The notes under the pieces were generated by a model that worked only from the letters and a program-made list of their open reading frames with translations, was not told the origin of the DNA and did not search any database. Source: CAZCZU01 sp964503475 (GTDB lineage Bacteria; Pseudomonadota; Zetaproteobacteria; Mariprofundales; Mariprofundaceae). Taken from it: a DNA stretch of 17,401 bases. Below, one piece after another: positions 14,355 to 17,401 of the stretch (position 1 is its first letter; each line of letters opens with the position of its first letter). A program made the position numbers and the translations under genes. The stretch lies in contig CAZCZU010000046.1 of the NCBI GenBank assembly GCA_964503475.1, positions 1 through 17,401 of the forward strand. Reading direction: 5' to 3'.

Positions 14355-15404
14355 ATGACCGATATCGAAGCGCTGCTGGGCCCGGAGGCCCGTGACCTGC
14401 TCAGCCACAAGTGCAACACCATCAAGAGCGACCACCTCTATCTGCCCGGTCCCGATTTTGTCGATCGGGTGATGAGCCAGAGCGATCGCAAGCCGGGTGT
14501 TTTGCGCGGCATGCAGGCGATCTACGGCCATGGCCGTCTGGCGAATACGGGCTATGTCTCCATCCTGCCGGTCGACCAGGGGGTGGAGCACTCCGGTGGC
14601 GCCTCGTTCGCGCCCAATCCGGCCTTTTTCGATCCGGCCGCCATCGTCGATCTGGCTATCGAAGGCGGCTGCAATGCCGTGGCCTCGACCCTCGGCGTGC
14701 TGGGCTCGGTGAGCCGTCGTTATGCCCACAAGATTCCCTTTATCGTCAAGCTGAACCACAACGAACTGCTCACCTATCCCAACATCTATGACCAGACGCT
14801 GTTCGCCAGTGTCGAGCAGGCCTTCGACATGGGGGCGGTGGCCGTGGGAGCCACCATCTATTTCGGCTCCGAGGAGTCGCGTCGCCAGATCGAGGAGATC
14901 AGCGAGGCCTTCGAACGCGCCCATGAGCTGGGCATGGTCTGCATCCTCTGGGCCTACCTGCGTAACTCCGCCTTCAAGCATCAGGGGGTGGATTACCATA
15001 CCGCCGCCGACCTGACCGGGCAGGCCAACCACCTCGCCGCCACAGTGGGGGCGGACATCATCAAGCAGAAGCAGGCGCAGGGAAATGGCGGCTACAAGGC
15101 GATCAATTTCGGCAAGACACATCCGAAGGTCTACGACGAGCTGACTTCGGAGCACCCGATCGATCTGGTGCGCTACCAGGTGGCCAACTGCTACATGGGT
15201 CGTATCGGCATGATCAATTCCGGTGGCGCTTCCGGCGACAATGATCTTGCGCAGGCGGTACGCACGGCCGTGATCAACAAGCGGGCCGGCGGCATGGGCC
15301 TGATCTCCGGCCGCAAGGCATTCCAGAAGCCGGTCAAGGAGGGCATCGCCCTGCTGCATGCCATCCAGGATGTCTACCGCTCCAAAGACATCACCATTGC
15401 TTGA
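14355..15404 (+). CDS. fbaB: Class I fructose-bisphosphate aldolase, FbaB/DhnA type
   Basis: Encodes 349 residues, very close to the length of E. coli FbaB. The enzyme reversibly splits fructose 1,6-bisphosphate into dihydroxyacetone phosphate and glyceraldehyde 3-phosphate in glycolysis and gluconeogenesis. The Schiff-base lysine is expected at Lys237 in ADIIKQKQ. Other typical stretches are SILPVDQGVEHSGG near 69-82, PFIVKLNHNELL near 128-139 and the C-terminal phosphate site INSGGASGDND and GLISGRKAFQ. The start ATG has GGAGGAG a few bases upstream. The S-adenosylhomocysteine hydrolase gene follows after a short gap on the same strand, so the two may share a transcript. This metal-independent class is found in bacteria and archaea. 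Confidence 0.95.
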   Translation: MTDIEALLGPEARDLLSHKCNTIKSDHLYLPGPDFVDRVMSQSDRKPGVLRGMQAIYGHGRLANTGYVSILPVDQGVEHSGGASFAPNPAFFDPAAIVDLAIEGGCNAVASTLGVLGSVSRRYAHKIPFIVKLNHNELLTYPNIYDQTLFASVEQAFDMGAVAVGATIYFGSEESRRQIEEISEAFERAHELGMVCILWAYLRNSAFKHQGVDYHTAADLTGQANHLAATVGADIIKQKQAQGNGGYKAINFGKTHPKVYDELTSEHPIDLVRYQVANCYMGRIGMINSGGASGDNDLAQAVRTAVINKRAGGMGLISGRKAFQKPVKEGIALLHAIQDVYRSKDITIA

Positions 15405-15443
15405 TTCTGGCAACCCCTCCATGGCTTGCGGGTGACTGTCGCA

Positions 15444-16703
15444 ATGAATCCAATTGATATCGCTGATCCATCGCTGGCTGAAGCGGGGATCAAACGTATC
15501 GACTGGGCCTGGCGCGAGATGCCGGTGCTGCAGGGGCTGGCCAGGCGTTTTGGCGAGACGAAACCGCTCAGTGGCATCCGCATCAGCGGCTGCCTGCATA
15601 TCACCACCGAGACAGCCAACCTGGCTCGCACGCTTAAGGCGGCCGGGGCGGAGGTGGTACTTTGCGCCAGCAATCCCTTGAGCACCCAGGATGATGTAGC
15701 GGCTGCCCTGGTGACGGAGTTCGGTATCCCGGTGCATGCCATCCGCGGCGAATCGAACGAGGTCTACTACCGCCACATCCATGCCGCCCTCGATCATGCC
15801 CCCCAGATCACCATGGATGACGGGGCGGATCTGGTCAGCGAAATTCACACGTCGCGCACGGAGCTGGTCGAAGGCGTCCTGGGCGGTACCGAGGAGACCA
15901 CCACCGGCGTCATCCGTCTGCGTGCCATGGCGGCGGAGGGGGCACTGGCTTACCCGATCATCGCCGTTAACGATGCCATGACCAAGCACCTGTTCGACAA
16001 CCGCTACGGCACCGGACAGAGCACGCTCGACGGCATCATCCGCGCTACCAATATCCTGATCGCCGGCAAGACAGTGACGGTCGTCGGTTACGGCTGGTGC
16101 GGGCGCGGTATCGCCATGCGTGCCAAGGGGCACGGCGCCAATGTCATTGTCACCGAGGTGGAGCCGTTAAGGGCGCTTGAGGCGGCCATGGATGGCTTCC
16201 GGGTCATGCCGCTCATCGAGGCAGCCGAGGTTTCCGATTTCATCGTCACGGCCACAGGGGATAAGCATGTGGTGGATAAGGTACACATGGCAGCGATGAA
16301 GGATGGCTGTGTGCTGGCCAACTCCGGTCACTTCAATGTCGAGATCAACATTCCGGCTCTCGAATCGATGGCGGTCGAGTGCAAGCGACCACGCCCGTCC
16401 GTGGATGAATACCTGCTGAAGGACGGCCGCCGCATCTGCCTGCTGGCCGAGGGGCGTCTGGTCAATCTCGCTGCCGCCGAAGGGCATCCTTCGGCCGTGA
16501 TGGATATGAGCTTTGCCAATCAGGTGCTCTGTGCCGTGCACCTGGCCGGCCTGAAAGAGAGGCTGGCACTGGATGTGCACCGCGTGCCGGCCGAGATCGA
16601 CCGCGAGGTGGCAAGCCTGAAGCTTGCGGCAATGGGCCGCGCCATCGACACCCTGACCGAAGAGCAGCAGCAGTACCTCTCGTCCTGGCGGCAGGGGACA
16701 TAG
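15444..16703 (+). CDS. ahcY: Adenosylhomocysteinase (short form)
   Basis: Encodes 419 residues. It hydrolyses S-adenosylhomocysteine, the inhibitory product of SAM-dependent methylation, to adenosine and homocysteine. Conserved sites: His52 in LHITTETANL, Asp126 in TMDDGADL, Glu151 in GGTEETTTGV, Lys181 and Asp185 in NDAMTKHLFDNRYGTGQS, and the NAD loop GYGWCGRG at 215-222. It lacks the long insertion and the C-terminal KPDHYRY of the standard form, ending instead in EQQQYLSSWRQGT, which resembles the archaeal/Thermotoga-like type. In-frame TTG (15426) and GTG (15432) codons precede ATG 15444; no strong ribosome binding site decides. It follows fbaB by 39 bases. It would regenerate the methyl cycle used by ArsM among others. 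Confidence 0.95.
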   Translation: MNPIDIADPSLAEAGIKRIDWAWREMPVLQGLARRFGETKPLSGIRISGCLHITTETANLARTLKAAGAEVVLCASNPLSTQDDVAAALVTEFGIPVHAIRGESNEVYYRHIHAALDHAPQITMDDGADLVSEIHTSRTELVEGVLGGTEETTTGVIRLRAMAAEGALAYPIIAVNDAMTKHLFDNRYGTGQSTLDGIIRATNILIAGKTVTVVGYGWCGRGIAMRAKGHGANVIVTEVEPLRALEAAMDGFRVMPLIEAAEVSDFIVTATGDKHVVDKVHMAAMKDGCVLANSGHFNVEINIPALESMAVECKRPRPSVDEYLLKDGRRICLLAEGRLVNLAAAEGHPSAVMDMSFANQVLCAVHLAGLKERLALDVHRVPAEIDREVASLKLAAMGRAIDTLTEEQQQYLSSWRQGT

Positions 16704-16726
16704 TCCGCGTGCATTGCCCGTGCCAT

Positions 16727-17401
16727 TCAGTGCGGCTGACTGGCGGGACGATGGGTGAAGAAGTAGAGGCAGGCCGCGATACAGAGTAGCAGGACCGCCG
16801 ATGCCGAATAGCGGCTCAGCTCCAGGCCCCCCTGGGCCAGCGGCTTGTCGAGGAAGTCGCCGACGACGGCCCCCAGAGGCCGGGTGAGTACAAAGGCAGC
16901 CCAGAACAGCAGCGTGCGCGAGATGCGGGTCTGGTAGTAGGCCCAGGCGATGAGTGCCAGCATGGCGCCAAAAATCATGGCCGCTCCCTCATAGCCGAGT
17001 CCGGCCGTATCGGCCGTCCAGTCACCCAGGGCGGTGCCCAGCGTCTGCGAGAACATGATAGTGAGCCAGTAGAACATTTCCGACTTCGGCGAGTGCACAC
17101 TGGCAACAGAAATGGTGCCCAGCGCCCGATACCAGACCAGCAACGATACAAGCAGACCGGTAAGCAGCAGGGCCGTGCCACCGGCATAACCAATGCCCAG
17201 CGAGCGGTCGGCGAAATCAGCCAGCGTCGTCCCGACGGTGGTGGTGGCAATGATCGTGAGCCAGTAGATCAGGGGGTGGAATGCCCGGGCGGAAATCTGG
17301 GTGGCAACGGCAATGAAGAACAGGACGGAGAATATCCCCGTGCTGACGAGATAGCCGAGATTGAGCGACATGGAGAGCGCATCACCGCCGGTTTCGCCCA
17401 G
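16727..17401 (-). CDS. COG4705-like repeat membrane protein, partial
   Basis: The frame is open to the right edge of the window, so the N-terminus is missing; the internal ATG at 17371 is not the likely start, since the ten codons before it (LGETGGDALS) continue the family pattern. What is present holds four copies of a repeat with a G-x-x-x-(A/G)-D core: LGETGGD, VGTTLAD, LGTALGD and LGAVVGD, each set between hydrophobic helices (for example YWLTIIATTTVGTTLADFADRSLGIGY and YWLTIMFSQTLGTALGDWT). About eight helices are visible. This matches the uncharacterised COG4705 group of membrane-anchored proteins with internal repeats. The conserved aspartates in helices suggest metal or proton handling, but function is unproven. 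It converges on ahcY with a 23-base gap. Confidence 0.8.
   Translation of the reverse strand: MGETGGDALSMSLNLGYLVSTGIFSVLFFIAVATQISARAFHPLIYWLTIIATTTVGTTLADFADRSLGIGYAGGTALLLTGLLVSLLVWYRALGTISVASVHSPKSEMFYWLTIMFSQTLGTALGDWTADTAGLGYEGAAMIFGAMLALIAWAYYQTRISRTLLFWAAFVLTRPLGAVVGDFLDKPLAQGGLELSRYSASAVLLLCIAACLYFFTHRPASQPH

Noticed and set aside
14301..16133. 610-codon minus-strand frame opposite fbaB and ahcY
   Set aside because: It spans two well-recognised plus-strand genes and has no recognisable domain; it is a codon-bias shadow.

Overview
The window looks like chromosomal DNA from a GC-rich, Gram-negative gammaproteobacterium. This is an inference from codon bias, a lipoprotein with an LAGC lipobox, a YffB-type ArsC-family gene and strong GGAGG-type ribosome binding sites. 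I saw no rRNA, tRNA, CRISPR array, insertion sequence or phage gene. Gene density is high, and the window edge cuts the last gene.

Left part (45-2765, minus strand). A probable operon runs ZIP metal transporter (2765-2028), DUF2202 ferritin-like protein (2023-1568), a small three-helix membrane protein (1542-1249), a second small membrane protein split by an in-frame TGA (1252-1004) and a TraB/GumN-family lipoprotein (935-45). A YdjM-type membrane metal-dependent hydrolase (2862-3356, plus) is divergent from it. The theme looks like metal handling at the envelope.

Middle part (3384-7569, minus strand). The most coherent module is an aquaglyceroporin whose stop overlaps the start of an arsenite S-adenosylmethionine methyltransferase (ArsM). 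Together they form an arsenic channel plus methylation pair. A more AT-rich unknown gene follows seven bases after arsM. Next come a structured 148-base leader, a bacterial alkaline-ceramidase-like membrane protein with all five metal-site residues, a zinc-ribbon membrane protein and a C-terminally anchored unknown protein. The unknown genes of this stretch have lower GC than the rest and look accessory.

Right part (7665-16703, plus strand). In order: an M20-family amidase/carbamoylase, a large CPA1 Na+/H+ antiporter fused to a cyclic-nucleotide-binding domain, a 223-base gap holding a long imperfect inverted repeat and a second hairpin, a stand-alone RibD C-terminal-type reductase, a membrane-anchored PAS protein, a YffB-like ArsC-family protein overlapping an alpha/beta hydrolase, class I (FbaB-type) fructose-bisphosphate aldolase, and a short-form S-adenosylhomocysteine hydrolase. 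The hydrolase clears the product of methyltransferases such as ArsM, although the two genes are about 8.7 kb apart. The window ends in a minus-strand COG4705-like repeat membrane protein cut by the right edge.

The observations most worth following are the in-frame TGA with a well-placed downstream hairpin (1142), the coupled aquaglyceroporin-arsM pair, the structured leader of the ceramidase gene, and the long inverted repeat at 11537-11657.
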